A stretch of DNA of 64,000 nucleotides from Azolla caroliniana (GCA_043228905.1 JBHGNT010000006.1:21204001-21268000), one strand, 5' to 3'; counted from the stretch's first letter, positions 1 to 11,927 are shown. Numbers and translations: made by a program. Notes: generated from the sequence alone by a model not told the origin.

Positions 1-1550
1 GAATATGGTTTTGTAGTTAGGTGCAACATGTGTAGTATAATGTGTGAAGCGTGAGCCTCCACATTTGTCCCATGTTATGATACATTGGCGTTGCAAAAAT
101 GCATCATTTACAAAGGAATCTAATGATGCATCATGAAGCAAGTGTCTCACATCCCATCTACCAAACCATTTTTTTATATCTTGCATCCAACCGGAACACA
201 AAATTTTGCTTTTATGCGTCTTTTGGATCTTTTTGCTTGCTTCCCACGCAATTCTAGGAAGTCGATGTGAGGGACTTTTTTTAACCTTAAGCATGTATTC
301 AACAACCCTTTCCATGGCAATGATCTCAATGGGATGCGATCCCGTCTCAAGGAGGAGGAGGGTATAGGGCGTTTGTTTCTTAACTTGTAGAAACTTGGTA
401 AGAAAATGCTTTTGGACATTTTCAAACTCTTTCCACATAGATTTCGGGATACTACCGCCCCATACTTCCACCCCATAGAGAAGAACCGGTGTCACCAAAG
501 TGTCGAAAAGATATTTCTTGAGGACCCAACACTTAATATCTCCAAGATTGCATGTGTTCTCAAATGCATAGTATGCTCGCTTGCCCGCCTCTAAGCGGCG
601 TGTAGCACATTCATTCCATCTATGATTTGAAGGAACTTCAAAGCTAAGATATTTGAAGCTTTCCACACATTCAAGTGGCTCATTGTTGTACATAATGCAT
701 GGTTTATCTCTTTTTTGGCTCTTCACAAGCATAATCTTTGTTTTAGAGCTATTGACACTTAATTTAGTATGCATGCAAAATTTTTCCAATGCCTTCATAA
801 GCTTTTGTGCATCTCCTAAAGTATTTGCAAAAAGCACTACATCATCTGCATATAGCAAAAGCATAATTACAACATTCCCAATGGCAACTTCTTCAACACA
901 TTCTTCCTCTGCAAACTTGGTAACCATTTCTTCCAATTCATCAATGCATAGAACAAATAGTGTTGTTGAGAGTGGGCATCCTTGCTTAACACCAATAGTG
1001 CTTTTGAAAAAATCTGAAAGTTTATCTCTCATGCGCACACAACATATAACCTTCTCATAAATTCGGGAAATTGCAAGCATATATTCACTTGGCACCTCAA
1101 GTTCTTCCATTCGCCTCCAAAGATGCTCACGAGGTACCATATCAAAAGCTTTCTTGAAGTCTACAAAGCAACAATATAAACCTTTACCTCTAAGGCGACT
1201 TTCCTCCATTAATACTCGAAGGGTGATAAGGTGATCAATGGTGCTATGGTGTTTCCGAAAGCCAACTTGTCCATAAGCTCTCTTACCACTTTTTTCAGCC
1301 CATACACTTATCTTTGATTCCATTATACATCCAAATAGTTTTGTCATTAATGAGCCACCACGATGGTTCGAAAGTTGTTTACATTATTTATATCTCCACC
1401 TTTATGTAAAGGTTTGATCCAATTTGTAGTCCAATCGTACGGCATACCATGTTGCAATGCATCATTAAACATATCGCTTATCCATATATGTGCTTCCTTT
1501 CCCGTCCATTTGAGCATTTCAGCCTTTATACATTGAAGATCACTTGCCTT
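1..1550 (-). pseudogene. LINE ORF2, reverse transcriptase part, incomplete
   Basis: This is the reverse transcriptase that would copy LINE RNA at a nicked target. On the minus strand the YADD catalytic box is encoded at 841-852, and the conserved GVKQGCPLSP block lies upstream of it at about 965-1005. A PREHLW-type block sits near 1100-1140. The C-terminal part after the thumb runs to the window edge and its end is not seen. A TGA at 1551-1553 separates it from the endonuclease half. The stretch is readable in mostly one frame but has no intact start, so it is a relic. A YADD box with this flanking sequence is typical of LINEs and not of LTR elements. Confidence 0.8.
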
Positions 1551-2985
1551 TCAAGAGGCCAATTTCTTAAGTCCTATGCATATATCTTCAATTGTAAAGA
1601 AGGGAGGCATATGTGAAAAAGAACCATAACACATCATCTCTCCGGCAAGAGATAACTCACATAAATTCTTACAATGCATAGACAAGTCGTGAAGAATTAA
1701 GTCACCATAACTCTCAACATGTTTTCCCTTTAGATTTCCCCAAATTTTAGCACATGCATGTGCTTTCTCTTGCGTTTGGATAAATTGTTGAGTAACTTCC
1801 CATATTCTTCTCTTTCTTTGAATAATCCTTTTATACTCATGCAAATGCTTTTGGTAATTCTCTTTATCCTTAACTACATCCAAAACCATAAGGCACTTTC
1901 GAGCTTCACGACATTCTTTATCAAACCATTTTTTCCTAAGTTTCTTGGTGCACTTCCAAGATGTGCGGTTGGTCGAAAAACATTTGTTTGTACATGAGAG
2001 AATGACTTTCTTGAAAGCTTCCCATTTGCATTCTAGTGTGGCACCATGTTGTATCTTTGTCATTTGTAACATATCCTCAACCATCTTGGAATACATGGGT
2101 GCTCGCTTAAGGTTCATGCTCAAGTGCGGTTGTTTATTATCTTCAATAGCCTTCTCACAATCAAACATATGCATACATTTGAGATCAATACATACAGGCC
2201 TATGATCGGATTCCAGTGTCCATTCACCAAGTGAGAATTTATGTATACAATCCAAAATACCTTCGGAAAGTAGCACATAGTCAAACACACTATTTCCGTT
2301 GTGTTTTCTACATGTAAAACCATTCGTGTTGGGCCATAAGGAAATACCGTTTGCAATAAGCAATCCGGTACTATTGCACATTTGTAGGAGTAACTTCCCA
2401 ATTTGGTCCGGATCTTTTTCATCGCTAGAAGAGCGGTTATACATTTGCATATCCTCTTGCATCCTTGAGATATGTGGCATGAAAGATTCTTGTGAATCAA
2501 GTTGGAAACTTCTTGTACGAGCATTCATGTCACCAAAGACAATAACTTCCCCTTTGGATTTGAAATAAGCAATATCATCTTCTAGATTGACAAACGATTG
2601 ATCTTTATCCAAACAAGCATAAAAGTTAGAATCTTGATGAGGAATGTAACATCCAAATACAAAAGTGGGCAAACCATTAGGTGTTTCTATTTTGAGCCAT
2701 ATGTAGCATTTATTTTCATCATTTTTTATGATTGACACATATTTCTCTATTTTCTTCTTAATCAAACATGCCACCCCTCCTTGTCCTCTTCTTTGTCTTG
2801 GATTTTTCTTCCATATCAAAGAGTGTACATTATAGTTTCCTTTGAGTATCATGCTCCCACGTTTCAACAAGAAGTGTGATATCCGAGTCATCGGTGAACT
2901 CCTCTATGCCAAATCTCGCATTCCATGGGTATCCATTGCAATTCCAAAAGCATAGTCGTAAAAGGCGTGGGTTAGTCTCATAGAT
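1551..2985 (-). pseudogene. LINE ORF2, endonuclease part
   Basis: This is the exonuclease-endonuclease-phosphatase (APE-like) domain, which nicks target DNA for LINE insertion. Visible motifs are WNCNG near the N-terminus (about 2945), an ETW block, GDMNAR (about 2519-2537) and SDHRPV with the catalytic histidine (about 2198-2216). The first 40 or so residues are in a different frame from the rest, so a frameshift lies near 2860 and the in-frame ATG at 2891 is not the original start. After the endonuclease comes a basic linker leading to the reverse transcriptase. The continuous open stretch is 446 codons. Confidence 0.82.
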
Positions 2986-2994
2986 CACATGTCC

Positions 2995-3864
2995 CTATTT
3001 GCCTACATTTCCATCTTTAGGCACATCCTTAACCTTGTTTTTCAATCTTTCTTCATATGCTTTACGACGAGCATTTTGTTGTGAGATAGTACGATCTTCA
3101 CTCACAAAGCATTGTGTACCTTTGAGGTATACCCAACTATTTTCGAGTATGATCCGCCACTTTGTATCATCTGTCATTGTGCATACAATAGGCCTTTCTC
3201 CGGAGCGAGTAACACCATGTTTCCCAACTCGGTGTGCTCCATATACATTCACATCTGACATCCCATAATGCATTCTAAAAAATTCACCAATGGTCTTTCC
3301 AAGGGATGCAGGTGTTTCCATACCCTCTTCTTTAATCCCACGGACGACAATGTTCTTTGATCGTCGTTCACGTTCTTTCAATTCTCGGACATCTATGCTT
3401 TCTATATTCTTCTCTTGATGCATCACATGCATATTAGATGAGTTTGATAGCACATCCCCACCACATACATCGGCCCATGACTTCGTTGTACATACATTTT
3501 TCATCTCACTTACATCCTGCCTCATCGTGTCCAATTTTTCTTCTTTTAATGCTTCCTTTAACTCAATCTATTTAAGGCGCTCATTTGTTTCAAAATAAGC
3601 TCTTTTACATTCTTGAATCTCTTCTTGAAGTTTTGCAACCACTTGTTTAAGCCTTTCATTCTCAATGACAACACTTTGGAGCTTAGTATTCTCTTTCATT
3701 AATGTCCTAATCTCTTCACCTTGCTTGTTTATGGTTTCTTGAAGAGAAATCAAGTGACTCATAAGCATTTTGTCCATTGCATTAGAATCGAGATTTGTTG
3801 GTGATCTCGGCTCATTATCAATCATACCCCCGAACTTTGCGGCGGTTTTACGAGTATTTGTCAT
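2995..3864 (-). pseudogene. LINE ORF1, coiled coil plus RRM-like RNA-binding protein
   Basis: ORF1 lies just upstream of ORF2, as in L1-type LINEs, and would coat the element RNA. Residues 25-95 are rich in Glu, Lys, Gln and Leu with heptad spacing (a coiled coil). The C-terminal part has a KNIVVRGI-type strand and further blocks that resemble the RRM and C-terminal domain of L1 ORF1p. The start at 3864 is the first ATG. The frame is open from 3864 to 2995 (about 290 codons) except for one TAG at 3568-3570, where the context suggests a former CAG. That is the only lesion I see in ORF1. Confidence 0.7.
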
Positions 3865-4170
3865 TGTAGGGACAAACCCTACGGGAAAAGAGAGACAGAG
3901 AGGGAAGGAGAGAGAATGTACCTTTCACTCGATTTAGGGCTTCAAAATCTACCTTCCGTTTGAGGAACCGTGGGGCAAAGATGGCTGTGGATGAAAATGC
4001 TCATAACTTCTCACCACAGTAACAGAATTTAGTAAATGAACATTCTTTAGAAAGCTCTCTCAAAGATCTTTCCAAAGAGCTATAGAACGTAGAAAATGAT
4101 GGCTGGAGTGAACTTACAGAGAGCTTTGAAAGAGAGAGAGAGAGACACACACACACACACACACAAATGG
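3865..4170 (-). other. LINE 5' untranslated region with GA/CA microsatellite
   Basis: This non-coding sequence lies upstream of ORF1 on the minus strand. It includes a compound microsatellite at about 4128-4165, a GA run followed by a CA run. The exact 5' end of the LINE is not visible. I place it near the microsatellite because the sequence character changes there. Confidence 0.45.
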
Positions 4171-4582
4171 ATTTTATTATTATCTTAAGAGGTCAAATAT
4201 GACCTATGAGCCCAGAAATATTACATTTCATGTAATACATGTAAAAGTGAGTATCGACTTTAGTATGGTCAAGAACTTTACCAAAGAATGGTGCAACCGA
4301 GAGTGCACACTATGACTGTGAGAGAAATTTGTGCAAGGATTGCATTTGGTCAAAGATGTGTGGAAAGCATACTCAAATGTGATAAAAGGCAGAGCATTGT
4401 ATCAAAGTGTGATACTCAAACTCCTGAACTTGTTCCGAGCAAAGTGTGCATAGTCAACAATGCTCATCACATGTGCCCCAAAGCTCCATCTCACATTGTA
4501 GGTGCATGTGGAAATAATTGTTTGGATGGAAAATAATGGGATGTGCTCTAACATGTATTGATGTTTGCAGTTTCCCGTTCAA
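4171..4582. other. Unassigned spacer
   Basis: No recognisable gene. A short plus-strand open frame (4288-4536) encodes a Cys-rich 82-residue peptide with no motif I know, so I do not call it a gene. The stretch may be further LINE 5' sequence or the 3' flank of the second LINE copy. Confidence 0.3.
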
Positions 4583-5240
4583 CAAAGAATATGGTTTTGT
4601 CGTACAATGTGTGAAGCGTTAGCCTCTACATTTTTCCCATGTCATGATACATTGGCATTGCAAAAGGACACCATTTACAAAGGAATCTAGTGATGCATCA
4701 TGAAACAAGTGTATTGCATCTCATCCATCTTCTAAACCATTTGTCCATAACTCGCATCGAACCAGAACACAAAATTTTGCTTTTATGTGCCTTTTGTATA
4801 TTTTTGCTTGCAATTGATGTCAAAGAGAATCATAACACATTGTCTTTCTGGCAATTGATAACTCATATAAATTCTTATAATGCATAGACAAATCCAGAAA
4901 TGTTAAGTCACCATAAACATGTTTTCCCCTAATTTTAGCACATGCATGTACTTTTTTCTTGTGTTTGGAGAAATTGTTGAGTAACTTCCCATATTCTTCT
5001 CTTTCTTTAAAAGATTCTTTTGTACTCATGGAAATGTTTTTGTTGATTTTCCCTACTTCTGACTATATCTAAAATCATAAGACACTTTCAAGGGTTCTAT
5101 TTATACATTTGAGGTCAATACACAAAGTCATATTATTAGATTCTAGTGTCCATTCACCAAGTGAGAATTTGTGCATGTGATCCAAAATACCTTCGAAAAG
5201 TAGCGCATAGCCAACCATATTATTTCCATTGTGAGTGAGA
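4583..5240 (-). mobile_element. Second LINE fragment, internally deleted
   Basis: Bases 4583-4810 match the first about 240 bases of the window with scattered differences. Bases 4815-4960 then match 1610-1760, and 5095-5230 match about 2170-2290. It is therefore a same-strand copy of the LINE with at least two internal deletions, removing most of the reverse transcriptase and part of the endonuclease. Fragments of the ORF2 protein sequence are still readable. Confidence 0.75.
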
Positions 5241-5728
5241 GAGTTAGAACTCTTCAAATTGGAAAATACACAACTTATTAAGTGTATGTAAAACATAAAT
5301 ACTACAAAAGTACTTCTTCATATTGAACATTGTTCCCTTAATAGAATCCCCCCCTCTTCTCTTCCTTCATCATAATGTGATTCCTTCAACCATGACCTTG
5401 TCTAAATGCCATTATAATCATATTAGTTCAACAAGCTCAACAACAGATTAGATGGTGATATGGCAAATGTGTCTGTGTAGAAAATGTCAAATGAATACTT
5501 TTTCGTTTGGGTGAGATGATCTCTCGTAGTGGCGTGGTAGGACTAGACTCATCATATGATCATTGATGACCTCTTCTAGAATGGAGGGGTTTCGGACAAT
5601 TGTTGATCGGGTTTGAAGCGTAGGATCATCTTTTTGCCAAGTAGTTGATTATGTGTGTTGAGTTGGGCCATCGACAAAAGTAGTTGGATTGGAAAAAGTT
5701 ACCTGTAAGAGTTTAATTAAGCATTCAA
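5241..5728. other. Unassigned; possibly the Copia-D linker between integrase and RT
   Basis: No gene recognised. Because Copia-D integrase ends at about 5729 on the minus strand, the next few hundred bases could be its fast-evolving integrase-RT linker, but no motif proves this. Confidence 0.25.
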
Positions 5729-5996
5729 CTATTGTAAGCATGTTGACTTGTTAAATACAATGTTTGAACTTTGAACAATTTCCCTTGTCTTAGGGTCACG
5801 TAATCTATTGCCAAAGTTTCCATTAGAGCCAAAGCCAAGAAAGATGCACATGTGTGACTGAGACTCCAACTTTCTTCTCATATCCTTGGGAGCGAGCGCA
5901 AATGCACATCCAACGATTGGCAACTTGCCATAGCCAAGAAAAGTTCCATTCCAGAGCTCTTAAAGAACCTTAATGATTAGAGGCCTACTAGGCAAT
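5729..5996 (-). pseudogene. Copia-D integrase C-terminal end (left half of a split element)
   Basis: The minus-strand translation shows the conserved Copia integrase C-terminal block, including RRKLES, CIFLGFG and a later IVQSSNIVF strand. Reading continues across Copia-A: the last codons before the insertion at 16715 and the first after 5996 rejoin in frame once one copy of the 5-base duplication GGCAA is removed. Within this piece there is an in-frame TAA at about 5960. The D element is otherwise missing its RT and LTRs. Confidence 0.8.
5992..5996. repeat. Target-site duplication of Copia-A, left copy (GGCAA)
   Basis: The five bases before the left LTR equal the five bases after the right LTR (16715-16719), both GGCAA. 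This fixes the ends of Copia-A and shows that it inserted into the integrase region of Copia-D. Confidence 0.9.
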
Positions 5997-6223
5997 GAAG
6001 GCAGCATGAGGATTAGGGTTTAGGTTAACCAGAGAGGGAGAGAGTCTGAGTGAGAGACAAAGGGAGAGAGAGAGAGAGAGAGATGCACGCAGTCTTGGGT
6101 ACAAAGAGTGTACCACTTTTTTGGTTTTTAGATATAATTATGTATATACAAGTAAAAAATGTGCTACGAGTGTGTTCACACTCATGCACTAATAAAAGGC
6201 ACAATGGCCCTTTATTCCCAACA
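5997..6223 (-). repeat. Copia-A 3' LTR
   Basis: This 227-bp LTR begins (minus strand) TGTTGGGAATAAAGG and ends CTTCA. It is nearly the same as 16494-16714, differing mainly in the length of a GA run (6061-6083). A polypurine tract, GGTGGGAGGT on the minus strand, lies at 6224-6233, directly upstream. Confidence 0.9.
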
Positions 6224-6850
6224 ACCTCCCACCTAAAGGCAATGTGTCGTGATAGTAACCCAGAAGTAGACTTTCTGCAGTCCGCGTGACTAACATAGTC
6301 CGCATCTGTAAAACCAATGACAAATGCCTTTTGCTATCCAAAGCAAATGCACAAGTCCTTTGTGCCTTTGAGATATCTCATAATGCCTTTCACCGCTTCC
6401 CAATGCTTTTTGTTGTGATTTTCCATGTACCTACTAACCACTCCCACTTCAAAAGCAATATCAGGGCGTGTAGTAACCATCACATATATCAAACTGCCAA
6501 CGGCTAAAGCATATGGAACCTTAGCCATTTCAGCCTTCTCATCATCAGATGTAGGGTTGTCTTCTACACTGAGTTTCAAATATGGAGGTAATGGAACCCC
6601 AATTGTTTTCCCCGCCGCCATATTGAAACGATGCAAAACCATAGAGATATACTCCTGCTGAGATAGAAAGAGTACCCCTTTCGACCAATTTCGGAGTATT
6701 CGCATGCCAAGGATGTGATTTGCATCACCAAGATCCTTCATATCAAAGCTGCCATGAAGGTTTTGCTTCAATGAATCCAAGGCATGAACATCCTTGCCAG
6801 CAATCAACATATCATCAACATACAAAACCAAGATAATCGGGCTTCCATCC
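6224..6850 (-). pseudogene. Copia-A RT C-terminal half and truncated RNase H
   Basis: The catalytic YVDD box of the reverse transcriptase is at 6811-6822 (minus strand), followed by the FDMKDLGD block and the later RYLKGTKD block. RNase H starts with an FTDADY strand and a RKSTSG block but then jumps directly to the polypurine tract, so most of RNase H has been deleted. The N-terminal half of RT lies 5.7 kb away at 12534-13111. Copia-B inserted about 24 bases upstream of the YVDD codons, and the two halves rejoin in frame through the CATCC target site. Confidence 0.85.
6846..6850. repeat. Target-site duplication of Copia-B, left copy (CATCC)
   Basis: CATCC at 6846-6850 is repeated at 12529-12533, immediately outside both Copia-B LTRs. 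Removing one copy restores the reading frame of Copia-A RT. Confidence 0.93.
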
Positions 6851-7241
6851 TGTTCAGAGACAAGCTCAACATCAGCCGGTTCGGCTGAAGAAGCCGAGGA
6901 CCAGATCGGTTGGGACCGATCGGTTAGGCCGAGTGCGTAAACCGGGAGGTCGTTAGGAAAGATATTCCGTGAGGAATATATTTGGGAGTTAGTGTAGGAG
7001 CTCTTGATGAGCATTGAAGTACTGTCAGTACTTCGGTCAGTTCTTCTAGGGCTTGTATAAAAGTGTTCACTGAGCACGTCTTATGTACAGACTGAGTATT
7101 ATTGTTGAACATAGTTTTTTGTGTCTTCTCTCTCACTCTGTCTCTCCCGCGTATACCGTGTAAGCTCAAGCTCTCCATTAAACCTGAGTTTCCTTCCTTC
7201 TGTTCGGTCTTCATACTTGCTTTTGCACGTTACTTTCTACA
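6851..7241 (+). repeat. Copia-B 5' LTR
   Basis: 391 bp, starting TGTTCAGAGAC and ending CTACA. A TATA box (TATAAAA, 7056-7062) lies upstream of a CT-rich R/U5 part, as expected for a plant LTR promoter. The fifth base differs from the 3' LTR (C versus G). Confidence 0.95.
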
Positions 7242-7253
7242 TGGTATCAGAGC
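7242..7253 (+). other. Copia-B primer-binding site (initiator tRNA-Met)
   Basis: TGGTATCAGAGC follows the LTR directly and matches the complement of the 3' end of plant initiator tRNA-Met, the usual Ty1/copia primer. Confidence 0.95.
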
Positions 7254-7304
7254 GCGAGGGTTGAGAACCTCTCTGCAGTCGACACAGCTTGACGAAGAAG
7301 AACG

Positions 7305-10300
7305 ATGGATAGAGGCATGGCAAGCTCGCTTCCAACAGAGAAGCTCGACAGAACCAACTACGCGTCTTGGTCCTACAAGATGCACTAGTACCTGCTCAGA
7401 CACGGCTACTGGAGTTATGTTGAAGGAGCTAATGACGCGGCACCCGAATCGACACACAAAGACTTCCTGTCGTGGGAGCAATCGGCGAGTAGGGTATTAT
7501 ACTGCTTCGCGTCGTGTATGGGCGAACAGCTATTGAGCTATGTTCAGGATGCAAAGACGTCGAAGGGTGCGTGGGAAAATCTGAAGAAGATTTTCGCCGC
7601 GAGCACCACAGCCAGGAAGCTTCAGCTCCGACAGGAGTTGAGCAACCTACGACAACGCGACTTGTCGGTGGCGGACTACACCTCGAAGATCAAGGATATC
7701 TGCGACTCCCTCGCCTCCATAGAGGTGAACATCGAGGAGAGCGAGATGGTCTAGATCTGTCTCGGAGGTTTGGCGTCGAAGTTCAGAGCGTTCCGAACGG
7801 TTGTGTGTACCCGGGAGAATACGTCGACCTTTTTCGACTTACAGTCGATGCTCCTGGTAGAGGTGAACCACGTGGGTGCGTCGACGAGCACGCACACCGA
7901 CAACAAGATGTTGTACACGGAGGGAGAAAGGCCCCGTGGTCGTGGCGGACGAGGCGAGTCGGTACGCAATGGAAGCGGCCGACGAAATCAAGGAAGAAGG
8001 CACCGAAGTGATGCCGACAGCAACTCCGGACCCTCCTGAAACAGGGGGAGTCGAAGCGATGAGAACCGGCAAGGGAAGGCCATCGCAGAGTGCTGGTATT
8101 GTGGCAAGAAAGGCCACAGGGAAAGTGAGTGCTGGAAGAAGTGCACCGATTCGAAGAGAACTGGTTCCGGAAACGGCTCCGGACATACCGACAAGGGAAA
8201 TCGGCAGCGATCGCACTACGCCGAAGACTCCGGGAGAGCCGGAGAAGGGTATGTCTTCGTGACGAGACACAAAACAAACTCAATGAAACAAACCACCCCG
8301 AGATCGGACGAGGTGTGGTACGTAGACTCTGGCACGTCAAACCACATGACGAGCTATAAGGAGTGGTTCTCGTACCTTGAAAAACCGATACAACCTGGAG
8401 TAGTCGCAACAGGAGACGACACTCCGCATCCGATCGCGAATGTCGGAGAAGTTCCCCTTAGCCATGTCGGGCAAAAAGGGAAACTCATGAATGTGCTGCA
8501 CGTTCCGACAATCACGAAAAACCTGGTCTCAGTCGGACAGATCGTTGACCAAGGGATGGAGGTTCGGTTTACACACCTCGGGTGCTTCATTGAGGAAGAA
8601 GGCCATGTGATTGCGCAAGGGCGCAGAGATGGGACGATGTTCATCCTCGACTCCACTGACGGCGCCACCACAATGTTCGCGAAGGGACAAAAAGCCGAGT
8701 CGGACATTGACTTGTGGCACAAGCGGATAGGCCACGTCAACCACCAGCGGCTTCAAGATCTGCAAACGAAACAGGTAGTATTCGGATTGCCCAAATTTAG
8801 TGGCCGAAAGGCACAAATTTGTGAAGCCTGCCAGCTCGGGAAGCAACACTGACTTCCCTTCCCCAACGAGCGAAACCGGAGCCGGAACAAGCTTGACCTT
8901 ATACACTCCAATGTGTGGGGGCCGGCACAAAACGTTAGTCTTGGTGGGAGCCGATATTTCGTCTCCTTCATCGACGACCACACGCGGCACACGTGGATCT
9001 ACCTCATTGAGAGGAAGAGTGAAGTCTTCGACTGTTTCCGGGACCTCAAAGGGTTCGTGGAAACCGAAACGGGACGAAAGATCAAGTGCCTGCGGTCGGA
9101 TGGCGGGAAAGAGTACTTTTCCGGTCAATTCAACGGTTACCTACAACAAATGGGAATTCGCCATGAATTCAGTTGTAGATACACGCCGGAGCAGAACGGC
9201 GTGGCCGAGAGAAAGAATCGGTCGATTGTGGAAGCAGCACGGGCAATGCTGGAGGAGAAGAGCTTGCCCAAGTTCTACTGGGCCGAGGCGGTAAGGACCG
9301 CGGTATACATCCAAAACCGGATTGGAGACAAAGTGTCAGCGCACGAGCTATATTTCGGAACGAAGCCGAACTTACGACACTTGAGGGTGTTCGGTAGCAT
9401 TGCGTATGTGCATGTACCGAAGGAGAAAAGAAGGAAGCTGGACGCAAAGGCCGAGAAATGCATCTTGGTCGGTTACTCGGAGGAGCAGAAGGGTTATAAG
9501 TGCTATAACCCTCGCACCAAACAAGCGCGTGTTAGCCGCGACGTTGTGGTTGACAAGTCCGCGTCCTGGTACAAGCCCCCGACTCCGAACCCCGAGTCCA
9601 ATCCGTGTTCTGACGATGAGGTCAGCGAGGCCGAGATGCCTCCGGATGAGCCCGAAATCGAGACCCGCGAAGAGAGTCCGATTTCACTCTGCTTAAGTGG
9701 ACCGATTGGTCGACTGAGTTGATACGATCAGTCTGATAAAGAGCCGGCGAGTACTGGAGACTCGGTCGTGCATTCCCCGCGCAGGAAGCCGAGGAGACGG
9801 CTTACGCGCACGCAGAAAGGGAAGAAGAAGGTGTCGGATTCCGGCACGAATAAGAACGAGTCAGACCGACGCGAGTCCGACTCCGAGGGAACCGGTGACG
9901 GGACTTTAAAGGTGAAGTCCGCGTCGACCGAGAAGGCCTCGACATCGGCTAATGTGAGATTACGCCGATCTACCCGCCAGAAGAATCCTGTTTTGCGGTT
10001 CGGATACAACGAGTACATGGCGCATCATTATGCATACATGACCCGTGTAGCGGAAGTGCGTGAGCCGGAGAGCTACGTAGAAGCGGCTAAAGACGCGAAT
10101 TGGCGTGCCACGATGGAGGAAGAGATGCACGCATTGGCGGAGAACGAGACCTGGGACCTGGTTGAGGCACCGAAAGGGGTAAAACCGATCGGGTGTAGGT
10201 GGGTGTACAAGGTCAAGTACAACACCGATGGCTCGGTCAACCGGTACAAGGCTCGGCTAGTGGCAAAGGGCTACGCGCAAAAACACGGCATCGACTACGA

Positions 10301-11927
10301 TGAGACGTTTGCGCCGGTCGCGAAAATGACGACCGTCCATGTTCTGCTCGCAGTAGCCGCGGCCAAGGGGTGGCACTTACATCAGATGGATGTAAAGAAT
10401 GTGTTCCTGCAAGGTGACCTTGAGGAACAGGTGTACATGGTACAGCCCCCCGGATTTCACTCTAGAACGAACTCCTCGGCAGTATGCCGACTAAAGAAGT
10501 CCCTTTACGGACTGAAGCAAGCCCAGCGTGCTTAGAACGCAAAGATCACGCAACAACTGCGTCGGATGGGCTTCGTCACGTCAAAATCGGACTCTTCCCT
10601 CTTCATCCGGAAAGGTCGACTCGGACCGGTTAGTATTTTACTATATGTTGATGACTTGGTCATCACCGGCGCCGACCTAGGTGAAATCGACCGCGTGAAG
10701 CTCCAGCTTGCGGCATCGTTCGACATGAAGGATCTGGGGGACCTTCATTACTTCCTCGGGATCGAAGTGATCCATACCCTCGAAGGCATATTGATCAGCC
10801 AACGTCATTACATGTTGGGTATGCTCTTCAAACTTGGGATGGCCGACTGTAAGTCCGTCTCGACTCCTCTGGACAGAACCATCAAGCTTCGTCCCGATAC
10901 GGGAAAGGTATGCGACCCGACGAGGTTCTGACAAATTGTCGGAAGCCTCATATACTTGACCATCACCCGACCCGACCTCAGTTATCCGGTCGGGGTGATC
11001 AATCAGTTCATGGCGCGACCTACCGAGGAGCACCTTCAGTGTGTGCAACGCATACTTCGGTATGTCAACGGCACTAAGGACCGGGGACTGCTATATCGGA
11101 CCGGTGCAGCCGCGCAGTTAGTCGACTACACTGATGTTGATTGGGCTGGCAACGCCACTGATCGCCGATCCACGTCCGGATACGCGTTCTCCCTCGGGAG
11201 TGCCGCGATCGCGTGGAGCAGTAAGAAGTAGCCGACAGTTGCACTGTCGAGCACCGAAGCTGAATACCGAGGAGCGGTTATCGCGACATGCGAAGCCATA
11301 TGATTGAAGCGGCTACTTAAGGACCTGCAGGTGGAGGTGTCAGATCCGACGACGATCTACTGCGACAACCTCAGCAGCATCCAGCTCGCAAAGAAACCCG
11401 TTTTCCATGCACGGACCAAGCACATTGAGGTGCACTACCATTTCGTCCGTGAGCGTGTCCTTTCCGGTGAAGTCGAACTTCAGTACGTTCCGACGGATCG
11501 GCAAACTGCCAACATCTTCACCAAGCCTCTTGGTCTGGACAAGTTGCGGCAATTCTCAGGTGCGCTCGGGTTGCGTCACCTCGATGTGCCGAACTTGAGG
11601 GGGAGAACAGTCCCGAACGACCAAGCAAGGCAGCAGGAAAGGAGCGGAGACCGTGACACCGAGTCCGAGTCGATAGACTCGGTTGTCGAGTTCGAGTTCG
11701 GATCGGCTGAAGAAGCCGAGGGTGGACCCACGGAAAAGTCCGAAAGCGGACAGAAGGGGAGCAGCCGAAGGAGAGAGCCGATGCCAACCACGCATGGGGG
11801 AGATGACGCAATCGAGGACGAGAAGACCGAAGATGAGTTGGAGACAGCCAACTCGGACGAGAGCGAAAACCGATCGGAAGTAGCCGAGTCGGTTCGGATG
11901 TTTGATTCAGACACATTGAATCAATAG
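7305..11927 (+). pseudogene. Copia-B gag-pol polyprotein, one frame with nine premature stops
   Basis: Starting at ATG 7305, a single frame runs 1,540 codons with no frameshift. Domains in order: gag, with a CX2CX4HX4C zinc knuckle at 8091-8133; protease with VDSG (about 8325); integrase zinc-binding HHCC region (about 8715-8850) and DDE core (about 8900-9250); RT with KARLVAKGY (about 10240) and YVDD (10650-10661); RNase H with a DWAG block, STEAEY and a final TKHIEVHYHF block; then an acidic Ser/Glu-rich tail (about 11590-11927) not usual for Copia. In-frame stops are at 7386, 7752, 8037, 8850, 9720, 10533, 10929, 11229 and 11301. Each is one C-to-T or G-to-A change from CAG, CGA or TGG. 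RT also has Val where Ala is usual in the MDVKNAF block. Confidence 0.93.

Larger units (their letters stand above)
1..4170 (-). mobile_element. LINE (non-LTR retrotransposon), 3' end cut by window edge
   Basis: Read on the minus strand, this block holds in order a repeat-rich 5' region (about 4170-3865), a coiled-coil ORF1 (3864-2995), an apurinic-type endonuclease (about 2985-1551) and a reverse transcriptase running off base 1. That order is diagnostic of a LINE. No LTRs or target duplication can be seen because the 3' end lies outside the window. A second, deleted copy of the same family follows at 4583-5240 in the same orientation. The element is dead: ORF2 has a frameshift near 2860 and stops. 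Confidence 0.87.

Noticed and set aside
4288-4536. Small Cys-rich secreted peptide gene
   Set aside because: No signal peptide, no conserved cysteine spacing that I recognise, and it lies between two LINE fragments. Likely chance.
7783-8409. Minus-strand open frame of 208 codons opposite Copia-B gag
   Set aside because: It is antisense to a clear gag zinc-knuckle and protease region in a GC-rich element. No motif, so a shadow frame.
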